Shown here: in pieces, positions 46,545 to 55,604 of the stretch
Layout of the letters: each line of letters starts with the position of its first letter
Position numbering within the stretch: position 1 is the stretch's first letter
From: Pseudomonas sp. RIT409
GTDB lineage: Bacteria; Pseudomonadota; Gammaproteobacteria; Pseudomonadales; Pseudomonadaceae
Direction of reading: 5' to 3'
Assembly: GCF_003052515.2 (NCBI RefSeq)
Contig: NZ_QARE02000024.1
Location: 1-64,000 of the forward strand
Length of the DNA stretch: 64,000 nt
The notes under the pieces: model-generated
Database searches by the model: none
Told to the model about the DNA's origin: nothing
Seen by the model: only the letters and a program-made list of their open reading frames with translations
Translations under genes and position numbers: made by a program

Positions 46545-46970
46545 GCCGCCAGCCGCGCGGCGCCTCCTTGGGTCACCCGGCCTGCGCGCAGCCCCCCGGC
46601 GCCGACAGCACGCTGCCAAAACCCGGTTTAATCCGTCAACCGGAGCCCCCGAGCGTGAGCGGTCGGATCAAAGAGGGGGCGATCCGGAAAACATGCCGAA
46701 TAGACACCTGTGCCGCACGGGGACACTCAGTCAATAACGCCTGGACTTGTTATAACTTTGAAAGAGGGGCATAACGGTCACAGGTCACGATTATTAAGTT
46801 GTTCTCCGTGCACTACCCCAACAGGTAATATCACGCCGAACCATTTAATGTTTAGATGAACGCTGATGACAATTGGGTCAATGACATGGATCCTGTTCGC
46901 GATGCTTTAACGTGAGCATGTTCGATGACATCGGAGCGGCCGAACCCACTTTAAGGACTGCGCAAATATC
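46545..46970. other. Intergenic region with AT-rich promoter zone
   Basis: A 426-bp gap without a supported gene. The right part (about 46735-46910) is much richer in A+T than the flanks. It contains a direct repeat GGTCAC-A-GGTCAC (46776-46788) that could be regulator half-sites. A CGGATC/GATCCG stem at 46664-46686 is the only hairpin after the AraC gene, and it lacks a T-run. Confidence 0.5.
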
Positions 46971-48494
46971 ATGATAACGCTCGGTCAGGCTACCGTGTCC
47001 CTGGCGCTCAGGGATGTGTTCAAAGACGGCGTCGCGCTGCGGATCGGCACCCGTGCCTTCGACATTCTCGAGTTGTTGATCCGCCACCAGGGGCAGTTGC
47101 TGAGCAAGGAACAGATCCTTCAGTGTGTCTGGCCCGACACGGTCGTCGAAGAGAACAACCTGCAGGTGCATATCTCAGCCCTGCGCAAGGCGCTGGGCAG
47201 TGATCGTGACCTGATCCGCACGGTTCCCGGCCGCGGCTACATGCTCCTGGGAAGCGAAGAGACGGCGGCGGACAGCGCGGGGCAAGACAATTCCCGGGCG
47301 CTTCCGCTGGCGCGCAACACAGGCAGCCTGGCTGGCCAGCACCTGCCGTCGGCGGTTGAACTGGTCGGGCGTGACATGCTGGCGGATGAGGTCCATTCAG
47401 CCTTGCGTGACGCCCATGCGCTGATCACCTTGATCGGCCCTGGCGGCGTGGGCAAAACCAGTCTGGCGGTGGCGGTGGGGCGGCAATGGCTGGAGCGCCA
47501 TCAAGCGCCGGTTCATTTCGTTTCGCTGGCCGAGCTGCCGACGGCGGATCATCTGCCGGAGGCCCTGGCCAGCGTTTTGGGGTCGGGGCACAGCCTCGAT
47601 TCGCTCATCCGGCACCTGGCCGAGCGCCCTGGGCTGATCATCCTCGATAACTGTGAGCACCTCATCGACCCGATTGCCGGCTTTGCCGAGCAATTGCTGC
47701 AGGGCGCGCCGGGCACGAAGATCCTCGCCACCAGTCGCGAGCCGTTGAGGATCGCCGCAGAGCGCAGTCTCCAGGTCCCGCCGCTGGCGATTCCCGAGGC
47801 CGATGCGACGCGCGCGGCGATTCTTGGTGCCAGCTCGGCGCAGTTGTTTCTGCGGCATTGGCGTGCGCTGGATTGCCACATGGCCGACACCTGCGACGCC
47901 GCACTGGACAATTACAGTGTCGACTTGGTCGGTCAAGTCTGTCGGCGCCTGGACGGTATACCCCTGGCACTCGAAATGGCCGCCGCCCGGGCGTGTGCCC
48001 TGGGCCTCTACCAGTTGCTGGAGAGCCTGGACGAAAGCATGCACCTGCTGGCCGCCAGCCGTCGCACGGCACCCGCCCGCCAGCAAACACTGGATGCCTC
48101 GCTGTCCTGGAGCTACCGCTTGTTGAGTACCGATGAGCGTGCGGTGTTGCGCCTGCTGGCCGACCTTGAGGGCCCATTCACCCTGGAGCAGGCGTGCCAT
48201 GCGCTGCAGCGCGCAACGCTGGCACGCAGTTGCATCATGGATTGCATGGTCAGGCTGGCGACCAAGTCGTTGCTGATGGTGACCGCGCAGGGTCCGTTCC
48301 GTGTGTATCGCATGTTGGCCTCCACCCGTGCCTGCCTGCGCGTGGTGCAGACTCAGGAAATCAGCGGAGAAACCCTCCGGCTCGACCCCCGCTACCGGGC
48401 AACGGCCGGGCTGTCTGCCGCCTTCATGGCTGTGCCTGTCGAGGCCGACAGGTATCATGCCCGCCATCAAAGAGGCATGGCGGCCAACCGCTGA
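46971..48494 (+). CDS. Winged-helix regulator with NB-ARC-type ATPase domain
   Basis: A 507-residue one-component regulator. Residues 1-96 are an OmpR/PhoB-type winged HTH with no receiver domain (ending RTVPGRGYMLLGSEE). After a linker, a STAND/NB-ARC-like ATPase begins near 155 with P-loop GPGGVGKTS, Walker B LIILDNCEHL near 225, ATSREPL and IPLALEMAAARA. There is no TPR or sensor domain after about residue 470, so it is shorter than many SARP/AfsR-like relatives. Signal and targets are unknown. It is followed after 9 bp by a FixJ-like gene. Confidence 0.82.
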   Translation: MITLGQATVSLALRDVFKDGVALRIGTRAFDILELLIRHQGQLLSKEQILQCVWPDTVVEENNLQVHISALRKALGSDRDLIRTVPGRGYMLLGSEETAADSAGQDNSRALPLARNTGSLAGQHLPSAVELVGRDMLADEVHSALRDAHALITLIGPGGVGKTSLAVAVGRQWLERHQAPVHFVSLAELPTADHLPEALASVLGSGHSLDSLIRHLAERPGLIILDNCEHLIDPIAGFAEQLLQGAPGTKILATSREPLRIAAERSLQVPPLAIPEADATRAAILGASSAQLFLRHWRALDCHMADTCDAALDNYSVDLVGQVCRRLDGIPLALEMAAARACALGLYQLLESLDESMHLLAASRRTAPARQQTLDASLSWSYRLLSTDERAVLRLLADLEGPFTLEQACHALQRATLARSCIMDCMVRLATKSLLMVTAQGPFRVYRMLASTRACLRVVQTQEISGETLRLDPRYRATAGLSAAFMAVPVEADRYHARHQRGMAANR

Positions 48495-48503
48495 ACGACG
48501 GAT

Positions 48504-49127
48504 ATGTGCATGAGCGTGAACCCCAAGGTGTATGTGGTCGATGACGACGCCGCGATCCGCACCGCCCTGCAACGCCTGTTGAGCTCGGAAGACATCGCCT
48601 GCCGCGCCTTCGACAGCGCCGAAGCCTTTCTTGGGCATACCCTGGAGGAGGCGCCCACCTGCCTGCTGCTGGACGTCAACCTGGCGCAGGGGTCCGGCTT
48701 CGATCTGCAGCATGAACTGCACGCGCGCGGCCAGCACTTTCCGATCATCTTCATGACCGGTTTCGGCACCATCGCCATGTCGGTGAAGGCGATCAAGGCC
48801 GGTGCCCATGAATTCCTGACCAAACCTTTCGAGCCTGAGCAACTGCTCGACCTGATCCGTGAGGCGTTGGCCGCCGACGCCCTCAATCTCAGTGAACGGC
48901 AACGGGTGTGCGACGCGCGAGAGCGCTTCAATCAACTGACGCCACGGGAAAAGGAAGTCATGGCGTTATTGATTACCGGCAAGATGAATAAACAGATTGC
49001 GTTGGAACTAGGCACCAGCGAAGTCACCGCAAAAGTTCATAAGAAGCACGTGATGACAAAGATGAATGCACGCAATGTCATCGAACTATTGAAACTGCAC
49101 GAGCGGCTTGGCGAAGTCTCGCAATGA
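48504..49127 (+). CDS. FixJ-type two-component response regulator
   Basis: 207 residues (or 205 from the second ATG at 48510). The receiver domain has the acidic pocket DDD (13-15), phospho-Asp57 in LLLDVNL, the Thr in FMTGFG and Lys in LTKPFEP. The C-terminal LuxR HTH (LTPREKEVMALLITGKMNKQIA...) is of the FixJ/NarL class. No histidine kinase is adjacent, so it is an orphan. It is 9 bp behind the NB-ARC regulator and probably co-transcribed. Confidence 0.9.
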   Translation: MCMSVNPKVYVVDDDAAIRTALQRLLSSEDIACRAFDSAEAFLGHTLEEAPTCLLLDVNLAQGSGFDLQHELHARGQHFPIIFMTGFGTIAMSVKAIKAGAHEFLTKPFEPEQLLDLIREALAADALNLSERQRVCDARERFNQLTPREKEVMALLITGKMNKQIALELGTSEVTAKVHKKHVMTKMNARNVIELLKLHERLGEVSQ

Positions 49128-49240
49128 TTGAGCGCACAATTGTCCATGTGCGCCGAATTGAACTTGGTATGTCATCTAACATGTCAAACGGGCCAACTAA
49201 GCCGTCGCTGAAGTTCGGTGGTTGATGCCCGCGCCTTATC

Positions 49241-49290
49241 GATTAGGGCCTGCATGAAAAGTCTCGGGAATTTTCATACGGGCCCTAATC
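49241..49290. repeat. Long near-perfect inverted repeat between convergent genes
   Basis: GATTAGGGCC (49241-49250) pairs perfectly with GGCCCTAATC (49281-49290). Inside, ATGAAAA (49254-49260) pairs with TTTTCAT (49271-49277). The 3-nt joints add a wobble and a GC pair, leaving one mismatch. The result is a 20-step stem with a 10-nt loop. It stands between the fixJ-like and btuD-like genes, which converge. There is no T-run on either side. Confidence 0.7.
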
Positions 49291-49344
49291 GTGCATTCAA
49301 GGTGTCAGCGGGGCGCCGTGACGAGGCCTCGCCATCGGCTGCGG

Positions 49345-50133
49345 TCAGGTGGACTGCAAGCGCAATATCCGGGCGCCGTCGTGCGGATCGGTCAGCCAAC
49401 GCCCCTTGACGCCGAACGTGCTGCGCAAGCGCTCCGGTGTCAGCACGTCGAACGGCGATCCCAACGCCACCAGTCTTCCACGCTCCATCACCGCCAGCCG
49501 ATCACAGGCCAAGGCCTGATTCAGGTCGTGCAGGGCGATGATCGTGGTGACGGGCAGGCGATGCACCAGCGTGAGAATCGCCAATTGCTGCTGAATGTCC
49601 AGGTGGTTGGTCGGCTCGTCCAGCAGCAGAATCTGCGGCCGTTGGGCCAGTGCGCGGGCAATGTGCGCGCGTTGCCGCTCGCCGCCGGACAGCGTGTGCC
49701 AGGCTCGATCGCGCAGGTGTTGCAGGCTGACATCGGCAATCGCCTGGTGAACGATCCGGGTGTCCTCCTCGCCCCAGGGAGCCAACGCCGACAGCCAGGG
49801 CGTGCGGCCCAGTTCGACCGCTTGCACCAGGCTGATGGCATCGCTGGTTTCGGCCTGTTGCTCGACCACCGCCAGGCGTTGCGCGATGTGGCGGCGCGGG
49901 AGGGTCGTCAGCCGTTCGCCGAGCAACCGCACCTCACCTGTGGTGGGCACTGCGATGCCGGCCAACAGTTTGATCAGTGTCGATTTGCCGGAGCCGTTCG
50001 GGCCGACGACGCCCAGGTTTTCGCCGGCACGTATTGCCAGCTCGACCCCCTCGAGCAACGGCGTTCCTTTGATGCGGTAGCTCAGATCGAAGGCGGTGAG
50101 CACGCTGACCACCTGGTCCACGGGAGCGTTCAT
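49345..50133 (-). CDS. ABC transporter ATP-binding protein, BtuD/FecE-like
   Basis: ATG 50133 gives 262 residues and overlaps the permease stop by ATGA. It has Walker A GPNGSGKST (44-52), signature LSGGERQRAHIARAL, Walker B ILLLDEPTNHLD and the switch in ALHDLN. This subfamily drives uptake of siderophores or cobalamin. Together with the cobalamin riboswitch upstream of the operon, B12 or another corrinoid is the likely substrate. Confidence 0.88.
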   Translation of the reverse strand: MNAPVDQVVSVLTAFDLSYRIKGTPLLEGVELAIRAGENLGVVGPNGSGKSTLIKLLAGIAVPTTGEVRLLGERLTTLPRRHIAQRLAVVEQQAETSDAISLVQAVELGRTPWLSALAPWGEEDTRIVHQAIADVSLQHLRDRAWHTLSGGERQRAHIARALAQRPQILLLDEPTNHLDIQQQLAILTLVHRLPVTTIIALHDLNQALACDRLAVMERGRLVALGSPFDVLTPERLRSTFGVKGRWLTDPHDGARILRLQST

Positions 50134-51161
50134 CGGCTGCGGTTCCCCCGAATCAGAATCAGGGCGAAGACCGGAGCGCCCACCAGCGCGGTGATCACCC
50201 CGATCGGCAGCACCTGGCCTTTGATCAGGGTGCGTGAGACCACGTCGGCCGCGACAAGAAACAGCGCGCCGCTCAAGGCGCTCAGGGGCAGCAGCCGGGC
50301 ATGCCGCACGCCAGTGGCCATCCGCACGGCATGGGGAATGACCAACCCGACGAAGCCGATCGAGCCGACGAGAGAGACCATCACGGCGGTGATCAGCGCC
50401 GTGCTCGCGATCAGCAGGATCTGCACCTGGCGCACCGGAATGCCCAGGGACGCGGCCGCGTCGGTGCCGAAGGTGAAGGCATCGAGCGACCGTCGATGCC
50501 ACAGGCACACGCCCAGCCCGAGCAGCACCACGGGCACCGAAAGCGCCACGGCACTCCAGCGCACGCCACTCAGGTTGCCCAGCAGCCAGAACAGAATCCC
50601 GCGGGCCTGCTCGGCATTCGCCGATTTGGTGATCAGCAATGAGGTCAGGGCGTTGAACAATTGTGAACCGGCGATGCCCGCCAGAATGATCTGACCGGTC
50701 GCAGGCTGGCCACGGGACACGCGAGCGAGCAGGGCGACCATGGCGAACGCGGCCGCGGCCCCGGCAAACGCGCCCATGGACAAGGACACCGCGCCGCCGC
50801 CGACCCCGATCACCGCCACCAACACAGCGCCGGTGGAGGCCCCCGCCGAGATGCCCAGCAAGTACGGGTCGGCCAGGGCATTGCGCAGCAAGGATTGCAG
50901 CACCACACCAGACACCGCCAGACCGGCCCCACACGCGGCGGCGACGATGGCCCGGGTCAGGCGGTAATTCCACACGATACCTTCATCGATCGGATCGACG
51001 GCGAACCCCGCACCCCAGAGTTTGTTCGCCAGCACCTGAGCGATGATCGACACGCTGATGGGCGTTTCGCCGATGGCCACGCCCGCCAGGATCGCCAGGA
51101 GCAGCACCGCGCCGACCCACAGCCCATGGCCCAGCAAACGGGCGATGCTGGGCAGCTTCAT
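50130..51161 (-). CDS. ABC transporter permease, BtuC/FecCD family
   Basis: A 343-residue permease with eight to ten helices. The FecCD pattern is clear: RAIVAAACGAGLAVSGVVLQSLLRNALADPYLLGISAGAS, the coupling-loop GFVGLVIPHAVR and LVAADVVSR near the end. It is coupled by a 4-nt overlap to both neighbours. It transports the corrinoid (inferred) across the inner membrane. Confidence 0.9.
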   Translation of the reverse strand: MKLPSIARLLGHGLWVGAVLLLAILAGVAIGETPISVSIIAQVLANKLWGAGFAVDPIDEGIVWNYRLTRAIVAAACGAGLAVSGVVLQSLLRNALADPYLLGISAGASTGAVLVAVIGVGGGAVSLSMGAFAGAAAAFAMVALLARVSRGQPATGQIILAGIAGSQLFNALTSLLITKSANAEQARGILFWLLGNLSGVRWSAVALSVPVVLLGLGVCLWHRRSLDAFTFGTDAAASLGIPVRQVQILLIASTALITAVMVSLVGSIGFVGLVIPHAVRMATGVRHARLLPLSALSGALFLVAADVVSRTLIKGQVLPIGVITALVGAPVFALILIRGNRSR

Positions 51162-52174
51162 GGCCCGGTGGTGGCCGCGGCCAGTTGTTCGATGCCGTCG
51201 AACAGCCGAATACCAGATTCCATCGCGCTGGCGTCCATGATGACGATGCGGTTGTTTTTCACCGCGTCCATGTTGCGGGTCACTGGATCGGATTTGAGAA
51301 AAGCCAGCTTCTTCTCGTGGTCGTCAGCCGGGTAACGCCGACGGTCCATGCGGGCGATCACCAGAATCATCGGGTTGGCCTTGGCAATGGTTTCCCAGCC
51401 CACGGTCGGCCATTCTTCATCGGACTGGATGACGTTCCGCATGCCCAGGGTGTCCAGCATGAAATGGGGTATGCCTTTGCGCCCGGCCACATAGGGGTCG
51501 CTGTGCAGATCGGGGCTGGAGAACCAGAACACCGCCGAAAGAGGCTCGGCATTTCGACGCCGGGTCTGCTCGACGGCATCGGCCAGACGGCGTTTGTAGC
51601 CCTCGATCAACTGCTCGGCGCGGGCCTGGACATCGAAGATCTGCGCTTGTTGCCTGATGCTCTTGTACAGCGTATCAACGCCAAAGGCCTCGGTGCGCGT
51701 GCCATCGGCACCGACCCGATTGTTCTTCCCCTCGCAGTCCGACGGCAGAATGTAGGTGGCGATGTTCAGGTCCTGGAACTGTTGCCGGGTGCCCACGGCA
51801 CCTTGCGGGCCGACCATCCACTCGAACTGCACGGGCACGAAGTCAGGACGCTTGCCGATCACCGATTCAAAGCTGGGGGCGTTGTCGGCCAGGCGCTCGA
51901 TCCGGGCGTTCTGCGCGCTGAATTGGGGGAGGGTGTCGTTGAACCAGAGCGAGGTGCCCACCACCTGCTGGCCAAGGCCCAGTGCGTAGAGCATCTCCGT
52001 GGCCGCCTGGCCAATGGTCACGATACGGTGCGGGGCGTGAGCGAACGTCAGCGGCACGCCGCAGTTGTCGATGGTCAAGGGGTAGTGCGTAGGGGCGGCA
52101 ACGGCAGCGGACATGAACAGTGCGCTGGACAGCGTCAGACCGGTGAACAGCACGGCAAGGGGGCGCAACGACAT
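51158..52174 (-). CDS. Periplasmic substrate-binding protein, BtuF/FecB-like
   Basis: ATG 52174 gives 338 residues with a Sec signal peptide ending in SAAVAA (about residue 26). The mature part is a type III binding protein: PHRIVTIGQAATEMLYALGLGQQVVGTS at the start, the long central helix, and ESGIRLFDGIEQLA at the end. It lies directly behind the cobalamin riboswitch, so vitamin B12 or a related corrinoid is the best guess for the ligand. Confidence 0.87.
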   Translation of the reverse strand: MSLRPLAVLFTGLTLSSALFMSAAVAAPTHYPLTIDNCGVPLTFAHAPHRIVTIGQAATEMLYALGLGQQVVGTSLWFNDTLPQFSAQNARIERLADNAPSFESVIGKRPDFVPVQFEWMVGPQGAVGTRQQFQDLNIATYILPSDCEGKNNRVGADGTRTEAFGVDTLYKSIRQQAQIFDVQARAEQLIEGYKRRLADAVEQTRRRNAEPLSAVFWFSSPDLHSDPYVAGRKGIPHFMLDTLGMRNVIQSDEEWPTVGWETIAKANPMILVIARMDRRRYPADDHEKKLAFLKSDPVTRNMDAVKNNRIVIMDASAMESGIRLFDGIEQLAAATTGP

Positions 52175-52304
52175 CAAGGGCGTCTCCAGTGGACCTGTTG
52201 AAGGGCGCAGGCACTGGAAAGCACATCCGATAGGCTCCACGCGAGCGGAGGCGGCGCAGAGTACGCAGACGGAAGTCCTTCCCCGGACACCCCGCCGGTG
52301 AATG

Positions 52305-52485
52305 ATTGACGCTGGCCGGCAGGTCTCCTGACTGGCGCGTCGTTGCCTTGCTTCGGCCTTCCCGGTGTGAACCAGTGGCAATCGGGAAGCAGGGCTCAGC
52401 GCCTACAGTTGCGGGGACAGTTCCGTTTCAGCCTCACGCCGAGGCTGTTGGATTCCCTATTAATTCCGTGTGGAAACCGGCGGGG
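52305..52485 (-). ncRNA. Cobalamin riboswitch
   Basis: On the minus strand the classic AdoCbl elements appear in order: a CCGCAACTGT core segment (B12 box region), GCCACTGG, GGGAAGGCC, and finally GTCAGGAGACCTGCC near 52318-52333. The layout ends about 130-145 nt before the start of the binding-protein gene. High B12 should shut off the transporter operon. Confidence 0.92.
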
Positions 52486-52662
52486 GGATACTAAACGATT
52501 TGCGGCCGACCGAACACGTCGATCTTGCCGCCTGATGGCGATTGCTCAGCCGTACGACGGCGTCAACGGACCTGCCGGTTGCAGGGCACGACACGGGTGC
52601 GAGGCCCAATGGCCCCCCACGGCGGCGGACCGGTTCAAGCGCTGCCGCAGCCTGCATAGCCG

Positions 52663-53394
52663 TCATTTGACGGGAAAGTTGAACGGCCAGCCTGACACGC
52701 GCTTCGGGCGCGGCGTGGCGTAGGTGCGCACCTTGGACGTCTTCAACCCCAGCCGCACCAAGGATTCGGCCAGCGCCACCGCAGCCGTCACGCCATCGAC
52801 CACCGGCACCCCGGCGCGCTCGCGGATCAGTTGCTCCAGCCCGGCCATGCCGCCGCACCCCAGGCAGATGACTTCGGCCTTGTCCTGCTGCACGGCCTCG
52901 ACCGCTTGCTCGGCGATTGCGTGCAGTGCGCGATCCGGGGCTTGCTCCAGTTCCAGCACGCTCATGCCGCTGGCGCGAACCGAGGCGCAGCGCTCGTAGA
53001 CCCCGGCCAGTTTCAGTCGGTCTTCGATCAGCGGCACGGTGCGGTCCAGCGTGGTGACGACCGAATAGGCATGGCCCAAGAGCATGGCCAGACTGGCGGC
53101 CGCTTCGGTGATGTCCACCACCGGCACCTCAAGCAACTCCTGCAAACCTTCTCGACCATGCTCGCCATAGCCGGCCTGTATCACCGCGTCATAAGGTTGA
53201 TCGTACGACAGCACCCGGTCCATCACGGCCAAGGCGGCCAGGTAGCTCTCGAAATTGCCCTCCACCGATTCGGCGCCGAAGCGTGGGGTCAGGCCGATGA
53301 TTTCGGTGCCCGGGGAGGCGACGCTGCGCGCCTGTTCGGCGATGGTCTGGGTCATCGATTCGGTGGTGTTGACGTTGACGATCAGAATTCGCAT
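52663..53394 (-). CDS. Asp/Glu/hydantoin racemase-family protein
   Basis: ATG 53394 gives 243 residues with NVNTTESMTQTI at the start, typical of the family. The C-terminal catalytic Cys is present in CLGCGGM (about 180). In the N-terminal half, where hydantoin racemases have ACFGDPG, this protein has AGYGEHGREG, so the first catalytic Cys is replaced by Gly. It may be a racemase subtype with another base, or a different activity such as decarboxylation. The gene is monocistronic. Confidence 0.8.
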   Translation of the reverse strand: MRILIVNVNTTESMTQTIAEQARSVASPGTEIIGLTPRFGAESVEGNFESYLAALAVMDRVLSYDQPYDAVIQAGYGEHGREGLQELLEVPVVDITEAAASLAMLLGHAYSVVTTLDRTVPLIEDRLKLAGVYERCASVRASGMSVLELEQAPDRALHAIAEQAVEAVQQDKAEVICLGCGGMAGLEQLIRERAGVPVVDGVTAAVALAESLVRLGLKTSKVRTYATPRPKRVSGWPFNFPVK

Positions 53395-53667
53395 GAGCGG
53401 CGGCCTCGCGGTAGGACAAGATTGAGCGGTGTGCACGATTTATGGGTGCTGTGTATACAGGGCGAGGGCAAGGCTAACTCAACGCACGCGGTTTGTGGGA
53501 ACGGAATCGAGGGTGGCACACGAGGGGGAGAGAGGTCACCGCGTTCGATGGCACGTGAACCCAAGGCCTGCGCTCAGGTGTGTCAGCAGGCAGCGCCGTC
53601 ATGACAGCCCATCGCGCCAGACACATTGAGCTGGAGCCAAACTGACTCCAGCGCTGTGAGGGGGCGG

Positions 53668-54663
53668 TCAGAATTTGCTTGGCACGGGCGCCTGGCTGGC
53701 AATGAAGCCCTGATCGCGCATGGCCTGCCAGAATCCGTCAGGCACCTGGGCCTCGACCGCGGCCACATCCTCGGCAATCCGCGAGGGGCGGCTGGCCCCG
53801 GGAATCACCGCAGCGACCAAGGGGTTGGCCAGCACGAACTGCAACGCTGCGGCTTTGATGTCGACCTGATACTGCCGAGCGATCTCCTGTATGTGCGCCA
53901 CTTTGTCCAGCATGGCCTGGGCAGCGGGCTGGTACTCGAAATGCTTGCCGCCGACCAGCACCCCCGAACTGTAAGGCCCGCCCACGACGAACTCGGCGTT
54001 GTGTTCGCGCGCCTTGGCGAACAGGCGTTGCAGTGGCTGGTCGTGATCGAGCAGCGAGTAACGTCCGGCCAAGAGAAAACCATCGGGTTGTGCTTCACTC
54101 AAATCCAGGGTGAGTTCACAGGGTTCGACGCGGTTGACGCCCAGTCCCCAAGCCTTGATCACGCCTTCCTCACGCAGGCGCGTGAGGGTACGGAAGGCGC
54201 CGGTACGGGCAACATTGAAATGCTCGATCCACTCATCGCCGTGGGCGTCCTGCGCGATGTCATGAACGAACACGATGTCCAGCCGGTCGGTCTTCAGCCG
54301 TTCAAGGCTGGCGTCGATGGAGCGCAAGGTGGCGTCGGCGGAATAATCGGTCAGGATCTTGTTCTTCAAACCGTCCGTGAACGGACCGTTGCGCGGTTGC
54401 GTGTCGAGCGCCTCGGACACCAGTCGGCCCACTTTGGTGCTGAGGGTGTAGGCGTCCCGGGGCAGGTGAGCCAGCGCCCGGCCAAGGCGCTGTTCGGACA
54501 GACCGGCCCCGTACAGCGGCGCCGTATCGAAATAGCGAATGCCTTGGTCCCACGCCGATTGCACGGTGGCGGCGGCTTCTTCTTCGCCAATGTCGCGGAA
54601 CATGTTGCCCAACGGAGCCGAGCCGAAACCCAGGCGGCCGATGATCTTGTCGTGCAGACTCAT
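53668..54663 (-). CDS. Aldo/keto reductase
   Basis: A 331-residue (beta/alpha)8 NADPH-dependent reductase. It has the FDTAPLYGAGLSEQRLG region with catalytic Asp and Tyr, Lys in STKVGRL and His in VFVHDI. This sequence group includes D-threo-aldose/L-fucose 1-dehydrogenase and pyridoxal 4-dehydrogenase, so a sugar or pyridoxal is a fair guess. It is divergent from the ClpP-like gene. Confidence 0.9.
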   Translation of the reverse strand: MSLHDKIIGRLGFGSAPLGNMFRDIGEEEAAATVQSAWDQGIRYFDTAPLYGAGLSEQRLGRALAHLPRDAYTLSTKVGRLVSEALDTQPRNGPFTDGLKNKILTDYSADATLRSIDASLERLKTDRLDIVFVHDIAQDAHGDEWIEHFNVARTGAFRTLTRLREEGVIKAWGLGVNRVEPCELTLDLSEAQPDGFLLAGRYSLLDHDQPLQRLFAKAREHNAEFVVGGPYSSGVLVGGKHFEYQPAAQAMLDKVAHIQEIARQYQVDIKAAALQFVLANPLVAAVIPGASRPSRIAEDVAAVEAQVPDGFWQAMRDQGFIASQAPVPSKF

Positions 54664-54833
54664 GAGAGTGTCCTGTCTGGCGTCATGAAATACCGGCCGA
54701 CGAGCGGAGCGGCATGGGTAAAGATCCTCGTGCGGGGCGGGAGTTCGACCGGAAGGGCAAATGCAACTTTTCCCGAGCGCGTGGCTTCCAACTTCACACG
54801 CGGTTTCGATAATCCGGAAAGGGAGGGCAGTCG

Positions 54834-55391
54834 ATGAGTGAACACATCGTCCATTTCCATTGTGGGGTCGATCAAGCCAGCACCGAGCATTTTCGCGACC
54901 GCTGTCTGGAGGCCCTCGACAAAGGCGCCACGGGCCTGTTGCTGAACCTCTCGACCGCCGGTGGCAGCACCGCGCTGGGTTTTACCCTTTACAACTTTCT
55001 CAAGTCGCTGGCGGTGCCGATCCGCGCGTTGAACAGTGGCAACATCGAATCGATGGGCATCGTCATGTACCTCGCCGCCCATGAGCGAATCGTCTGTCCT
55101 CACTCGCGCTTTCTGATCCACCCCATGAGCTGGTACTTCAATCAGAGCTCCGTGGACCATTCGCGGATTCGCGAGTACTTGCGCAGCCTGGACAACGACC
55201 TGCAGCGCTACGTGAACATCTACTCGAGTGAAACCCAGGGCGCCCCGCAGCCGCTGGACATTGGCCGCTGCCTGTCTGCCGAGGAAAAGGTGATCAGCGC
55301 CGAGGAGTCCATTGCCTGCGGCATCGCTCATCGGGTCGAACAACTGAAATTTCCCGAGGACGCCGTCCACTGGACGGTGACGGGCAACTGA
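54834..55391 (+). CDS. ClpP-like serine protease
   Basis: A 185-residue ClpP/crotonase-fold protein. The probable nucleophile Ser73 is in GNIESMGIVMYLA and His96 in FLIHPMSW, 23 residues apart as in ClpP (25). STAGGSTALGFTLYNFLK matches the substrate groove. It lacks the N-terminal loop of housekeeping ClpP. It resembles the short Clp-protease-like proteins found singly in proteobacteria. No ClpX or ClpA gene is near, so partners and substrates are unknown. Confidence 0.82.
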   Translation: MSEHIVHFHCGVDQASTEHFRDRCLEALDKGATGLLLNLSTAGGSTALGFTLYNFLKSLAVPIRALNSGNIESMGIVMYLAAHERIVCPHSRFLIHPMSWYFNQSSVDHSRIREYLRSLDNDLQRYVNIYSSETQGAPQPLDIGRCLSAEEKVISAEESIACGIAHRVEQLKFPEDAVHWTVTGN

Positions 55392-55429
55392 ACCGCCGCA
55401 CTGACCGAACCGACACAAAGGAGCCTGCC

Positions 55430-55585
55430 ATGCAACACACCCTGCACACAGCAATGCACACGGCGCCGGACGCGCTGGACGAAGAAGATCTGGAAGTGGA
55501 CGTGGACAATGATCCCGGCAATGAAGACCCGGGTTCGCAGTTCGATCGCGATGCCACTGTGCCGTTGATCGATCCTGACGAATGA
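55430..55585 (+). CDS. Small acidic protein (51 aa)
   Basis: ATG 55430 follows AAAGGAG at a good distance and lies 38 bp after the ClpP-like gene. The 51-residue product begins MQHTLHTAMHTAPD and is strongly acidic from residue 14 on (DEEDLEVDVDNDPGNEDPG). It has no hydrophobic segment and no Cys. I do not know a family. It may be co-transcribed with the protease gene and could be a partner or substrate; that is a guess. Confidence 0.55.
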   Translation: MQHTLHTAMHTAPDALDEEDLEVDVDNDPGNEDPGSQFDRDATVPLIDPDE

Positions 55586-55604
55586 CGGTTGGCCCAAACT
55601 AAAA

